Positions 55,812 through 64,000 of a stretch of DNA of 64,000 bases are shown here, piece after piece. The stretch covers positions 38,783 to 102,782 of the forward strand of contig NZ_CABFLN010000053.1 of assembly GCF_901873445.1 (NCBI RefSeq), in the 5' to 3' direction. The translations under genes were made by a program, and so were the position numbers. How positions within the stretch are numbered: the stretch's first letter is position 1; every line of letters begins with the position of its first letter. A model generated the notes under the pieces. That model did no database searches. It saw only the letters and a program-made list of their open reading frames with translations, and was not told where the DNA came from. The stretch is from Gemella haemolysans. GTDB taxonomy: Bacteria > Bacillota > Bacilli > Staphylococcales > Gemellaceae.

Positions 55812-56774
55812 TTAATTATCTCTCCTTGCTAACTTATTCATTATAAAAGTCAATTCATTTTTTACTGAAATTTCTATTTTATCTATACTATTTTGTGCTT
55901 TTAGCAAATAACGTCTACTTATATCGAGTGCCTCTGATAAAATTTTCTCATTATTTTTTATATAATCAATAATTTCCGTTTTCTCTTCAGTAATCGTTTC
56001 ATTTGTGAAATTATTAAATAATTCAGGTTTTTCTTCTCTTGCAAGTAATGCTGGTAATGTGATATTACCATTCATTAAATCCTGTCCCACTTCTTTCCCA
56101 AGATTCTCAGCTCCACCAGCGAAATCTAAGTAATCATCAATAATTTGATAACTCATTCCTAGGTAATAACCATACGAAAATGCACTTTTAATGTTTTCAT
56201 CAGAAGCTTTAGAAACAATACTACCAGCAACACAAGCAAATGCAATTAAAATCGCTGTTTTTCTCTTAATTTTCTTTAAGTAATCTATTCGTCTAGTTTT
56301 AATATTGTATAAACCATCGGCTTGAATAAGCTCACCAATACAAAGTTCCTTAAGAGTCTCAGCTAAATAACTATGAATTCTCTCATCACTAAACTTCGCA
56401 ACCTTATTTAAAACTATCGCAAATAAGTAATCACCTACATGTAGAGCAAATTCATTAGTATACTCTTTATTCATTGTAATACTACCGCGTCTCGTATCAG
56501 CATTATCAATAATATCATCATGAATAAGACTTGCAGTATGAATTATTTCAACTATACTAGCCATTCGAATTATATCTCTTCTATTCAATTCAAAATTTCC
56601 TAATTTAGCACATATAAGTAAAAGAAGGACTCTTACCCTCTTTCCACCATTTAAAAAATATCTTTTAATAATCTCATTTAATCTATCATCATCACATTTT
56701 GTGATATCTAAGATATCTTCTAAAACATCATGTACCAACGTATCATACTGTTTTAACATTTTATTCTCCATCAT
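55812..56774 (-). CDS. hepT: Heptaprenyl diphosphate synthase component II (polyprenyl synthetase)
   Basis: The protein has 320 residues. The two aspartate-rich motifs are 'LIHDDIIDNADTRRG' (FARM) and 'YQIIDDYLDFAGG' (SARM), with 'NGGKRVRVLLLL' before them. It condenses isopentenyl diphosphate into the C35 (or similar) side chain of menaquinone, together with a small regulatory subunit. The short HepS-like gene sits two bases upstream, completing the pair. The start may be the second Met. Chain length is not determined by sequence here. Confidence 0.92.
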   Translation of the reverse strand: MMENKMLKQYDTLVHDVLEDILDITKCDDDRLNEIIKRYFLNGGKRVRVLLLLICAKLGNFELNRRDIIRMASIVEIIHTASLIHDDIIDNADTRRGSITMNKEYTNEFALHVGDYLFAIVLNKVAKFSDERIHSYLAETLKELCIGELIQADGLYNIKTRRIDYLKKIKRKTAILIAFACVAGSIVSKASDENIKSAFSYGYYLGMSYQIIDDYLDFAGGAENLGKEVGQDLMNGNITLPALLAREEKPELFNNFTNETITEEKTEIIDYIKNNEKILSEALDISRRYLLKAQNSIDKIEISVKNELTFIMNKLARRDN

Positions 56775-56776
56775 TT

Positions 56777-57163
56777 TTATACAAAGACCACAGTTTCACT
56801 ATCAATTTCCTGGAATTCAATACCATAAAAATCAAACCACGTCTTTATTATACTTAAATAAAATTCTTCCTCACTCATCCTTTTAGTAACAAGTTGAAAA
56901 TAACCAACCTTCATAGTATCCGTTAAAATACTTAACTTATCCAACTCATCTTTCAATATACTATAATACTCAAAACTATAATAATCCCCAAGTAATATCG
57001 ATTTTGATTCGATATGATCATAATTAAATTTATGATTATATATTGAACTTAACGCACAAAAAATAGCAGTATTGTATTTTTCATTATTAAATTTATATTT
57101 TTCTATAAAAGGAATAATATTTAATTTTTCTATTAATCTCTCATTATAATTATATTTTATCAT
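56777..57163 (-). CDS. hepS: Shortened HepS-like small subunit of heptaprenyl diphosphate synthase
   Basis: The protein has 128 residues, half the length of Bacillus HepS. The core 'ESKSILLGDYYSFEYYSILK' matches the HepS motif around 'LGDYYS..YY', and the downstream helix 'LTDTMKVGYFQLVTKRMSEE' fits. No catalytic aspartates are expected. Its position directly before hepT strongly supports the role. It is last of a decayed-looking lineage, but the frame is intact. Confidence 0.7.
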   Translation of the reverse strand: MIKYNYNERLIEKLNIIPFIEKYKFNNEKYNTAIFCALSSIYNHKFNYDHIESKSILLGDYYSFEYYSILKDELDKLSILTDTMKVGYFQLVTKRMSEEEFYLSIIKTWFDFYGIEFQEIDSETVVFV

Positions 57164-57285
57164 AATAAATCCTTCATTATTTGTCTTTATAAATTATACC
57201 ACAATATCCCAATTTATTGAAATTTGATAGTCTAAATTTCAGATGAAAAATTTAATATTTTAGTTATCTACTAAAATATTAAAAA

Positions 57286-57337
57286 AAGAGTAACTTTAAA
57301 GGCATGATTAAAGTATCACTACCATAAAGTTACTCTG
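57286..57337 (-). terminator. Terminator after the 89-aa membrane protein gene
   Basis: AGAGTAACTTTA and TAAAGTTACTCT pair around a 26-base loop; the minus strand continues TTTTTTTAATATT. Confidence 0.8.
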
Positions 57338-57375
57338 AAATTTATTAATTTTTAAAACTAAAATATTATGACTAT

Positions 57376-57645
57376 CTATATCTTTTCAACAATTAAATCT
57401 GTATCATTATTTTTTAATATTTTTATTATATTTAATTCATTAATTAAAATTAAAAACATTACTAATGTAAGAATTGCTTTAGTAGATATATTATCCGTAT
57501 TATTGCTAATCATACCTAGAAATACATAACAAATTATACTATTATGCCAATTAGATTGTTTCATATACTTCGAATTTTTAAAGCTTATATAAAGACTATA
57601 TAAACTTATTAATATTTGACAAAACAATAAAATATTACTTAACAT
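57376..57645 (-). CDS. Small membrane protein of unknown function
   Basis: About 89 residues with two or three hydrophobic segments (about 4-22, 40-53 and 58-75) and a polar C-terminus. ATG 57645 is favoured because AAAGGTG is 7 bases upstream; an ATG two codons earlier overlaps that SD. Not recognised. It lies in the same orientation as the DUF4064 gene and just downstream of it. Confidence 0.55.
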   Translation of the reverse strand: MLSNILLFCQILISLYSLYISFKNSKYMKQSNWHNSIICYVFLGMISNNTDNISTKAILTLVMFLILINELNIIKILKNNDTDLIVEKI

Positions 57646-57698
57646 ACACATTCACCTTTTTTAAAATATAGTAACCTAAAGCATTCTCAAATTTATTC

Positions 57699-58169
57699 TT
57701 ACAGATAATTAACCGTTTCTTGATATTCCTGTGGGATTTCTTTTCTAACAAATAGCATAATCGCTACGATAAAGTAGAATAGATATACTGGAATTAATAC
57801 TCCTACTGTTCCAATAGCTATTACTATCGCTAATAATAAGAAAAGTATTCCAGATAAAATACGTTTTTTCATTAAAAACGTCGCTAATAACGCCACAACA
57901 ACTAATACGATTAACAGAACTGAATACATTTTTAAACCTTGAATTGTGTAATCAATTATTTGTTCAGCTGATAAGTTAACCCCATTTAAGTTAGCCCCAT
58001 TAGGATTTTTTTCTAGTTCTGACTTAAATAAATTTAAAAACTTAGGATTATCTTTTAAAACTGAAATTTTAAAGAATGAGCTATACGCTAAGAACCCCGT
58101 TAAAACTATTAAAATGACATTAGCAATCCATGCTAACACTTTCTCCACTGTTCTTTTGAATGGTTTCAT
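57699..58169 (-). CDS. DUF4064-like tetraspan membrane protein
   Basis: The protein has 156 residues with four membrane segments. After the first helix an extracellular loop contains 'NGANLNGVNLSAEQIIDYTIQG', then the remaining three helices follow ('LLIVLVVVALLATFLMKKR' onward). The layout fits DUF4064, which in Gram-positives often sits near bacteriocin-immunity or two-component genes. Function unknown. Adjacent to other small membrane-protein genes, one of them broken. Confidence 0.7.
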   Translation of the reverse strand: MKPFKRTVEKVLAWIANVILIVLTGFLAYSSFFKISVLKDNPKFLNLFKSELEKNPNGANLNGVNLSAEQIIDYTIQGLKMYSVLLIVLVVVALLATFLMKKRILSGILFLLLAIVIAIGTVGVLIPVYLFYFIVAIMLFVRKEIPQEYQETVNYL

Positions 58170-58347
58170 AATAAACCCCTCCTCCTATAAAATTAAAGGA
58201 TTTCCCTTTTTCTAATTATAACATAAAACGTTATCAAAACATATAATAAATTACCTGAATTAGCAAATTTTATACCTTAAATGATGTTCTTAAAATTTAA
58301 CTAATTAGAAATCTTTATTTTTTATATTTTCATCTTCAAGTGAATTT

Positions 58348-58604
58348 CTATTTTTTTAAAAGATATTTTTTATAAAATGATATATAGCATATCGATACAA
58401 AAATGAACAAACCGAATAAATATAAAATACTCTTTGTAATTTGATAGTCATCCATCGTTAATATAGCAATAGCTAAAAGAATTATTATCTCAACACAGTA
58501 AAAAATAACCGCTATAATTCTGTGAACTCTATCTAACTTTTTAGTGATTTTTTCGCATCACCGACAATCCCAATTAAGTAGTCAAAAAATGCGTCAAACA
58601 TCAT
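58348..58604 (-). pseudogene. Small membrane-protein gene split by a frameshift in an A6 tract
   Basis: From ATG 58604 (GGGGAAGAA upstream) the frame reads MMFDAFFDYLIGIVGDAKK and stops at TAG 58533-58535. One base later in phase, after an AAAAAA run (58553-58548), a second frame continues 'ITKKLDRVHRIIAVIFYCVE' and further hydrophobic stretches to TAG 58348-58350. With A7 instead of A6 it would be one ~85-residue protein with two membrane helices. It is either a pseudogene, a phase-variable tract or a sequencing error. Confidence 0.7.
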
Positions 58605-58761
58605 TTCTTCCCCTTTATTTTCCTCTATAAAAACTTATTTTTTTAATCTTATGAACCATTAATATATTTTTATTAATTATGTAGATTATAGCATTTTTAT
58701 TTTATAATTACAAATTTTCTGTAATATTTATTATATACTCACCTATTAATTTCAAAACAAA

Positions 58762-58800
58762 AAATAATCTCCCAAACCAATAAGCTTGGAAGATTACCTT
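58762..58800 (-). terminator. Terminator after the two-component operon
   Basis: On the minus strand GGTAATCTTCC pairs with GGGAGATTATT around a TTGG-containing loop, followed by TTTTGTTTT. It lies at the stop of the kinase gene. Confidence 0.85.
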
Positions 58801-58803
58801 TTA

Positions 58804-60033
58804 TTAAAATCTTTCATCAAGTGTAAAACGCATTTCTATTTTGAAGGTTCCATCTTCTGGTGCATAAGCACGAATTGTTTCTTTATGTTTTTCAGCAATA
58901 AGTTGTGCCATAGATAATCCTATACCATATCCCTTTATTGAACTATTTCTTGACTCATCTAAACGATAGAAACGATCAAAAACCTTACCTAAATCCCCTT
59001 TTTTAACATCAGCTTTATTAGAAACCTTCAAGATAGCATATTTCCTATTTTTCTTAAGATAAACTAGTATGTCACTTCCTTCTGGTGCATATTTAATGGC
59101 ATTTTCTAATAATATGTCTATAAGTTGAACTATTGATGCTTGTTCTCCATAATAGTTTAATTTGTCATGAATTTCCGTAATAATATACCGTTTTTGAAAA
59201 TCTGCTAATTCTCTGAACTCTTCAATTCTTGACTTCAAAGTCTCTGTTAAGTCAAAACGAGTACGTTCAACAGTATCCTTTTCTTCCATTCTACTAAATA
59301 CTACCAAGCTATTTACTAGACTTGTTAGACGATCTACTTGATTATGAATATTGTTTGTCCATTTAGAATCACCATTCTCCATTTCTAATACATCAGCATT
59401 AGAACTAATAATAGCTAATGGAGTCTTTAACTCGTGACTAGCATCCGTTATAAATTGTCGTTGTTTCGTATAACTCTGCTGTATTGGTGCTATAACTCTT
59501 TTAGATATTAAAATAATAAGTAACAACACAGATACTATTACAACCATAGATATTAAGACGCTATTTTTCACGAATGATTCATACGAATCCAATTCACGCT
59601 GACAGTTTAGAAATAGAATTAAGTTTCCTACTTCTGATTCAACTTTTAAATACCTATAACTACCGATGAATCCACTAGCACCACCTTTTTCTAGAGCTTT
59701 AACTACCTTATTTTGTAAATCATCATGATTTGGTATTAATGTATCATCACGATATGCCTTTATTATTCTACCAACATCATCGACTTTAGCAATAGAAAAA
59801 CCATTATAGTCTGTCGGATTTGATGAATTTTTCGTAATTACCAAGTCATCTCCATCTTCTGTGAAAATTTTTATTAAAGCCTGCGACTTAGAGGCATCTA
59901 ATAGCGTTGTATCTATTCTTTCTTCAAGTTTATTAAAATTAATAAAATTTAGTGCAACTGCTAAAACAGTTATTACCACAGCTACACTACCTACTGCTGT
60001 TATTATAAATTTTCTTCTAAGACTCTTAAACAT
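58804..60033 (-). CDS. Sensor histidine kinase
   Basis: The protein has 409 residues. TM1 (about 10-30), an extracellular region of ~120 residues with no known sensor fold, TM2 (about 158-178), then the HisKA domain with phospho-acceptor H200 in 'FITDASHELKTPLAII', the N box 'LLENAIKYAPEG' and the G box 'GYGIGLSMAQLI'. It pairs with the response regulator, whose stop it overlaps by 8 bases. The stimulus is unknown; architecture is like CiaH/CovS-group kinases. Confidence 0.92.
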   Translation of the reverse strand: MFKSLRRKFIITAVGSVAVVITVLAVALNFINFNKLEERIDTTLLDASKSQALIKIFTEDGDDLVITKNSSNPTDYNGFSIAKVDDVGRIIKAYRDDTLIPNHDDLQNKVVKALEKGGASGFIGSYRYLKVESEVGNLILFLNCQRELDSYESFVKNSVLISMVVIVSVLLLIILISKRVIAPIQQSYTKQRQFITDASHELKTPLAIISSNADVLEMENGDSKWTNNIHNQVDRLTSLVNSLVVFSRMEEKDTVERTRFDLTETLKSRIEEFRELADFQKRYIITEIHDKLNYYGEQASIVQLIDILLENAIKYAPEGSDILVYLKKNRKYAILKVSNKADVKKGDLGKVFDRFYRLDESRNSSIKGYGIGLSMAQLIAEKHKETIRAYAPEDGTFKIEMRFTLDERF

Positions 60034-60703
60034 CTAGCATCTCCAGAGTATAACCTACATTCCTTGTAGCTTTAATGTGAATGTTTGCTTCTAATGCTTT
60101 TAATTTTTTTCTTAAATACGAAATATTGACCCATACTACATTAATTTCAGAATCACTATCATAACCCCAAACTCTCTCTAAAAATTGTTCTGTTTGTATT
60201 ACATTACCCGGATTCCTCATTAGTAATTCCATCATTTGATACTCTTTATTTGACAATCTAACCTTATCTCTTTCTGTAGATAATTCAAATGTATTCTTAT
60301 TTAGACTCACATTCCCTAGTTCTAATACATTACTAGTAAATGTTGCTTGTCTTCTTGTCATAGAACGAACTCTTGCTAGTAATTCTCTTGTGACAAAAGG
60401 TTTAGTTAAGTAATCGTCTGCACCACTATCTAAACCATAAACCTTATCTTCAATTTCTGATTTTGCCGTAAGTAACAATACAGGCGTACTTTTTTTATTT
60501 TTTCTTAATTTTTTTACAACTGTTACCCCATCCATTTGTGGCATCATAACATCAAGAATAGCTCCATCATATTCGTCTAGCATTAGATAATCTAGTGCAT
60601 CTTGTCCATTATTCACCACATCAACTGAGTAATGATTATGTTTTAACATTGCTTCGAGAGCATCTGCTAAATCTTTTTCGTCCTCGGCTAATAATAACCT
60701 CAT
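60026..60703 (-). CDS. OmpR-family response regulator
   Basis: The protein has 225 residues. Receiver domain with acidic pocket 'LLAEDEKD', phospho-acceptor D51 in 'GAILDVMMPQMDG' and Lys in 'DYLTKPF'. The C-terminal winged helix runs from 'LELGNVSLNKNTFEL' to 'VWVNISYLRKKL' and 'TRNVGYTLE'. It precedes and overlaps its kinase gene. AGGGGTGAAAG precedes the ATG. Similar in plan to CiaR; orthology is not claimed. Confidence 0.93.
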   Translation of the reverse strand: MRLLLAEDEKDLADALEAMLKHNHYSVDVVNNGQDALDYLMLDEYDGAILDVMMPQMDGVTVVKKLRKNKKSTPVLLLTAKSEIEDKVYGLDSGADDYLTKPFVTRELLARVRSMTRRQATFTSNVLELGNVSLNKNTFELSTERDKVRLSNKEYQMMELLMRNPGNVIQTEQFLERVWGYDSDSEINVVWVNISYLRKKLKALEANIHIKATRNVGYTLEMLDV

Positions 60704-61126
60704 TGACTTTCACCCCTAACTAAATTTTTATGTTATTTCCCTAATAATAAGTCTATTATATATACACAAACTAAAATTAAGTTTAAACAATTTTTTAATT
60801 TTAAAAATATATTCCTCTTAACTTACAGTCTTCCTTATAAAAACTTAATATATTAAACTTCAATAATAAATAAACCTCAATACATAGAGTCTCTAGCATT
60901 TAAATCTATAACTTCACTTTCCTCTGTATACCTACATTTTACTTCATTTAGCAAAGTTGTGTCAAAAAAATGAAATCATTTTATTTTTTTATTATATAAA
61001 AATTATTTTAAATATATTTATATATAATAAATATATTTCTTATATATAATCTCAAAAATAGGAATTAAAATTTCTTTTAATATTCAAATTCAAATATATT
61101 TTTCTTGTACAGCTATAATAAAATAA
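60704..61126. other. AT-rich non-coding region
   Basis: About 420 bases of very AT-rich sequence between the two-component operon and the methyltransferase gene. It presumably holds the promoter of the regulator on the minus strand. No gene, repeat or RNA structure is recognised. Confidence 0.6.
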
Positions 61127-61879
61127 TTATTTTCTTCCGATAAGCAGTCCACTTTGTATGTAATCTTTCATACCTTTTCCATATCCCCATTTTTCTGCAT
61201 ACTCATCTGTTACATCAGAATTTATAATTTGGAACTTATTGAATCCTGCTTTTTTAATAATATCTACCATCTCTTCTTCCAGAAGAGCACCAGCCACTCA
61301 AGTGCAGTGCATCTGTTGGGAATTTTTCCACTCTAATGGCAATTCCTTTTTCAAGATGATATCTGATATTACAAACATACCATCTTCTTTTAAAATACGA
61401 TATATTTCATCATATACTTTTTGTTTATCTGGCTCCAAATTTATAACACAGTTACTAATAACTCTATCAACTGATTTATCTTCTAAAGGAATATTTATTA
61501 GTTCGCCTTTAATAAATTCAACATTATCAAACTTCTTGTTATCTCTAACCTTTTTCGCTTTTTCTAACATTGAATCTAATCTATCTAAACCATATAGTGT
61601 TCCTACTTTTGGATTTTTCATCTTTGTTATGAAAATATCCATTCCAGCTCCACATCCTAAATCAATTAAAGACTGACCTTCTTTTATTTTTAAGTGATTA
61701 ATTGGATTTCCACAAGACAGCCCCATGTTTATTTCATCAGGAAATTCATTTATTATTTTTTCATCATAACCTAACGATTTACTTAGTTGTTTTGGATCAA
61801 TTTTTGTCTTTTGTTTATTTTTAGAAATATTATCATAGAAGTTATCAACTGATAATCTTATTTTGATATTATTATTCAT
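61127..61879 (-). CDS. ArsM-like arsenite methyltransferase with in-frame UGA at codon 194 (selenoprotein candidate or nonsense-interrupted)
   Basis: Read through one UGA, the frame is 250 residues long. Hallmarks of ArsM are present: 'SLGY', 'INMGLSCGNP' (C56), motif I 'LIDLGCGAGMD', and 'VISNCVINLEPDK' (C144). Then 'MHCT' is followed by UGA (61298-61300) and 'VAGALLEEEM', where relatives have C-x-x-G-A, i.e. the third arsenic-binding Cys. Beyond the UGA, 56 codons remain open with family-like 'IIKKAGF', ending TAA 61127-61129. AGGGATGGTGAT precedes the ATG. If decoded, the active site is C-T-U; if not, the protein ends truncated at residue 193 without its last ligand. Confidence 0.75.
61271..61300 (-). 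promoter_or_regulatory. Candidate bacterial SECIS element just after the in-frame UGA
   Basis: Minus strand: after UGA (61300-61298) come 10 bases, then CUCUUCU (61287-61281), loop GGA (61280-61278) and AGAAGAG (61277-61271), a perfect 7-bp stem. The loop begins with GG, 17 bases after the UGA, within the geometry described for bacterial SECIS hairpins. The surrounding 45 bases contain 24 G/C, far above the local ~30%. Suggestive only; SelB recognition cannot be shown here. Confidence 0.45.
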
Positions 61880-61904
61880 TTTATCACCATCCCTTTATAT
61901 TAAA

Positions 61905-61936
61905 TAGTTGCTTGAATCATTTGATTCAAGCAACTA
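61905..61936 (-). terminator. Terminator between the GTPase and methyltransferase genes
   Basis: A perfect 15-bp palindrome, TAGTTGCTTGAATCA (61905-61919) with TGATTCAAGCAACTA (61922-61936). The minus strand continues TTTAATATAAA. It separates the methyltransferase from the aquaporin-GTPase operon. Confidence 0.8.
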
Positions 61937-61981
61937 GCACTTATTCTTTATTCTATCATAGAAGACTATTTTTTTCTATAA

Positions 61982-63067
61982 TTATAGTTTAACGATTTCT
62001 CTGTATCTAAATGTTGGATTTGGACGTCCAGGGATTAAAGCATTTAAAGTTTCTTCTTTATATCCTACTACATTAAATACACGTTCAACTTCTTCTTTTA
62101 CAATCTCAACTAGTTTATCTGGGTGAACTTCTACACGTGCATTGACTGTAAGAAATACTTTATCACTAGCATTGTCTAATTTACGTAGCGTTGCAGTTTC
62201 TTTCTTACCTACAATATTACCTACTAAACCTTCCTCTTTACCTTGTAACAAGAATTTAACGTGACCTACATTTAGATTTAATAAATCGAATCTTTCACCT
62301 AAGTTAGCTAAGAATGCAGTAGCTAATGTTTCAAAAGATTCTTCTTTTTCGATAGCATAAGTTCCATTTAACCATCCGAATAGTGCCTCTCCATCAGCAT
62401 ATGTATCGTAGTCTACTTCTACAATTCTTCTTCCTACTTCTTTTTCACTGTTGATAATGTAATCAAACCACTCGTCTAAACCTTCTCCAGTTTTAACACT
62501 TGCAGTTAGAACATTTTCGTTATTAAATTCTTTTTTAGTTTTTTCTACTAAATCAGCTAATTCTTCTTCTGATAATAATTCAACTTTATTAATTAAGATA
62601 ACATCCGCTTCTTCAAATTGTTTATAAATAATATAATCTCCAGGATTTGAATGATCTTTTAATACAGCTTTTAAACGAGTTGGATCAGCTAAAGCTGTAA
62701 GTTGTTTTAAATTAACTTGTTCTTTGTATTTTTCTTTTAAAGGTTGCATAATAGTCGCTGATAAATCAGTACAACTTCCTACTGGTTCTGCTAAAATAAT
62801 ATCACTGTTATTTGCTTCTTGTAGATGAGCAATTGCATTAGCAAATCCACCAAAGTTACAACAGAAACAACTCCCACTTACTTCCTCAACAATGTCATTA
62901 TTAGTTTCTAAAAATGTAGTATCAACTAATTCACTTGCTTGGTCGTTTGTAATTAATCCTACTTTACGTCCTTTTTCATTTAAACGTTTCGCAACTTCCC
63001 ATAGAAGACTAGTTTTCCCAGCTCCTAAAAATCCACCTACTAAAATTAAATCTATTTTGTTTGTCAT
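61982..63067 (-). CDS. COG0523/CobW-type GTPase (metallochaperone family)
   Basis: The protein has 361 residues. G1 'VGGFLGAGKTS' (P-loop 10-20), metal-binding C67-F-C69-C70 in 'SGSCFCCNFGG', 'EPVGSCTD' (Walker B-like) and 'LINKVELL' (NKxD variant) are present, with a C-terminal ~130-residue domain. COG0523 proteins load zinc, cobalt or iron into targets; CxCC is the usual metal site. It is 28 bases downstream of the aquaglyceroporin gene and separated from the methyltransferase by a terminator. The metal and client are unknown. Confidence 0.88.
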   Translation of the reverse strand: MTNKIDLILVGGFLGAGKTSLLWEVAKRLNEKGRKVGLITNDQASELVDTTFLETNNDIVEEVSGSCFCCNFGGFANAIAHLQEANNSDIILAEPVGSCTDLSATIMQPLKEKYKEQVNLKQLTALADPTRLKAVLKDHSNPGDYIIYKQFEEADVILINKVELLSEEELADLVEKTKKEFNNENVLTASVKTGEGLDEWFDYIINSEKEVGRRIVEVDYDTYADGEALFGWLNGTYAIEKEESFETLATAFLANLGERFDLLNLNVGHVKFLLQGKEEGLVGNIVGKKETATLRKLDNASDKVFLTVNARVEVHPDKLVEIVKEEVERVFNVVGYKEETLNALIPGRPNPTFRYREIVKL

Positions 63068-63095
63068 AATTCTTTTCTCCTCTAACTTTATTATA

Positions 63096-63908
63096 TTATT
63101 TGTTTAATTCATTTTGTCTTTTTAATGCTGGTTCTAACACTTTAGTAAATAAGTATCCAGCTAATACTCCACCTACTATTGGCCCTAGTATATAAACCCA
63201 GAAAAAGCCACCACTAGCATCTGGAAATGCTGCTGATTTCCAACCAAATACCCACGCTACTAAACGAGGTGCGAAATCACGCGTTGGATTCATACCAGCT
63301 TGAGTAATTGGCGCTAGTAAACACAATAATGATCCAACAGTTAAACCTATTTGTACAGGAGCCATATTATCATTTGGTCTTCCTACATTAGCACCTTCTG
63401 TAAATAAGAATATAATTAAAACTAATAAAAACGTTCCTAGTGCTTCTACAACAAATGCCACTGGCATAGAAATGTTATAACCACCTGGTTGATTATAATA
63501 CTCTCCGAACATTTTCGCTGTAGCAACTGATTCAAATGTTCCACGTACTATGTTCTTTTTGACCTCAAACTGTGCTATCGATGAACTATAAATTCCATAC
63601 ATTACTAATGAACCTAGTAATGCTCCGATAAATTGTCCTGCAATATACGTTGGTAATCTCTTAACACTCATTCTACCTGTAAGGACCATTGCTACTGACA
63701 CCGCTGGATTAAAATGTGCATTACTTAAATTTCTAGTCATATATATACCAAAAGTTACGGCAAATGCCCATAACATACCAATTTGGAACAAACTTTGATG
63801 TGCATCATATAATACCGCTGCTGCTACAGAACCTGTCCCAAAAAGAACTAATATAAACGAACCAATAACTTCCCCCAAGAAGTCATTTCTTAATGAATAT
63901 TTCTCCAT
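63096..63908 (-). CDS. MIP-family aquaglyceroporin (GlpF-like)
   Basis: The protein has 270 residues with six membrane helices and two half-helices. The first pore motif is 'NAHFNPAVS' (NPA). The second is 'QAGMNPTRDFAPR', with NPT in place of the usual NPA but retaining the Arg-Asp of glycerol facilitators. An inserted loop after helix 3 contains 'MFGEYYNQPGGYNIS'. Glycerol facilitators also conduct As(OH)3. AAGGGGGATATTC precedes the ATG. First gene of a two-gene operon with the COG0523 GTPase. Confidence 0.92.
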   Translation of the reverse strand: MEKYSLRNDFLGEVIGSFILVLFGTGSVAAAVLYDAHQSLFQIGMLWAFAVTFGIYMTRNLSNAHFNPAVSVAMVLTGRMSVKRLPTYIAGQFIGALLGSLVMYGIYSSSIAQFEVKKNIVRGTFESVATAKMFGEYYNQPGGYNISMPVAFVVEALGTFLLVLIIFLFTEGANVGRPNDNMAPVQIGLTVGSLLCLLAPITQAGMNPTRDFAPRLVAWVFGWKSAAFPDASGGFFWVYILGPIVGGVLAGYLFTKVLEPALKRQNELNK

Positions 63909-64000
63909 GAATATCCCCCTTAATTTATTTATATAAACATATTATATCAAAATTAAGACTATATTTTAATAATTATTTTTTATTTTACAATGTATATACA

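Noticed and set aside
61239..61676. Open frame on the plus strand opposite the ArsM-like gene
   Set aside because: It is the complement of conserved methyltransferase codons, lacks an SD and has no family resemblance.

Overview
The window is a low-GC (roughly 30%), gene-dense bacterial chromosome segment of the Bacilli type. It has strong AGGAGG-type ribosome binding sites, some TTG starts, intrinsic terminators behind most operons, S-box and THI-box riboswitches, B. subtilis-style pyrG attenuation, a HepS/HepT-type heptaprenyl diphosphate synthase, an LPXTG-anchored nuclease and a class B sortase. The gene complement and codon use look most like Gemella or a close relative. That assignment is inference from gene content; no rRNA is present to confirm it. 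No rRNA, tRNA, CRISPR array, prophage or intact insertion sequence was seen.

Layout. 1-6.1 kb: the tail of a probable TetR regulator, a truncated haemoglobin, metK under a SAM-I riboswitch, a non-coding stretch with hairpins and a decayed gene fragment, three bacterial-PH-domain membrane genes (YdbS/YdbT type) and an MBL-fold hydrolase. 6.3-9.8 kb: an MFS transporter, a class B sortase and a pyruvate-kinase-like protein lacking the lid domain. 10-12 kb: the folB-folK-dusB operon. 12-20.3 kb: a wall-anchored nuclease, an MFS gene with a DUF2087 partner, a short SSB, a cupin, a methyltransferase, a MarR-autoregulated three-gene operon and an AlkD-like repair protein. 20.3-26 kb: pyrG with its attenuator, lepB, and a TPP-riboswitch-controlled thiamine-precursor ABC operon. 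26-38.6 kb: a ClC anion transporter, two YitT proteins, pssA, a FemAB-type transferase, clpP, the cysS-mrnC-rlmB-GNAT-rae1 cluster, a lipoprotein, a glutathione-reductase-like enzyme and a thioredoxin. 38.8-45 kb: a galactitol-type PTS operon with its PRD regulator and two alcohol dehydrogenases. 45-58 kb: an InlB-like secreted protein, a very acidic orphan, cinA, a PgdA-type deacetylase, cshA, a serine hydrolase, a GNAT protein, a TPR protein, hepT and a shortened hepS, and small membrane proteins including one broken by a frameshift. 58.8-64 kb: a two-component system, an ArsM-like methyltransferase interrupted by an in-frame UGA, a COG0523 GTPase and an aquaglyceroporin.

The observation most worth following up is the ArsM-like gene at 61127-61879. 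Its single in-frame UGA (61298-61300) sits where relatives carry the third conserved Cys. The frame continues for 56 intact codons with family-typical sequence. A 7-bp hairpin with a GGA loop starts 10 nt after the UGA and matches the geometry of a bacterial SECIS element. Either this is a selenocysteine version of an arsenite methyltransferase or it is a fresh nonsense mutation. Presence or absence of selA/selB/selC/selD elsewhere in the genome would decide. Other points of interest are the lid-less pyruvate kinase paralogue, the 98-residue protein with 32 acidic residues and 12 tyrosines, the A6-tract frameshift in a small membrane gene, a detached EIIA domain beside the PRD regulator, and a CtsR-like box that exactly fills the clpP promoter spacer.
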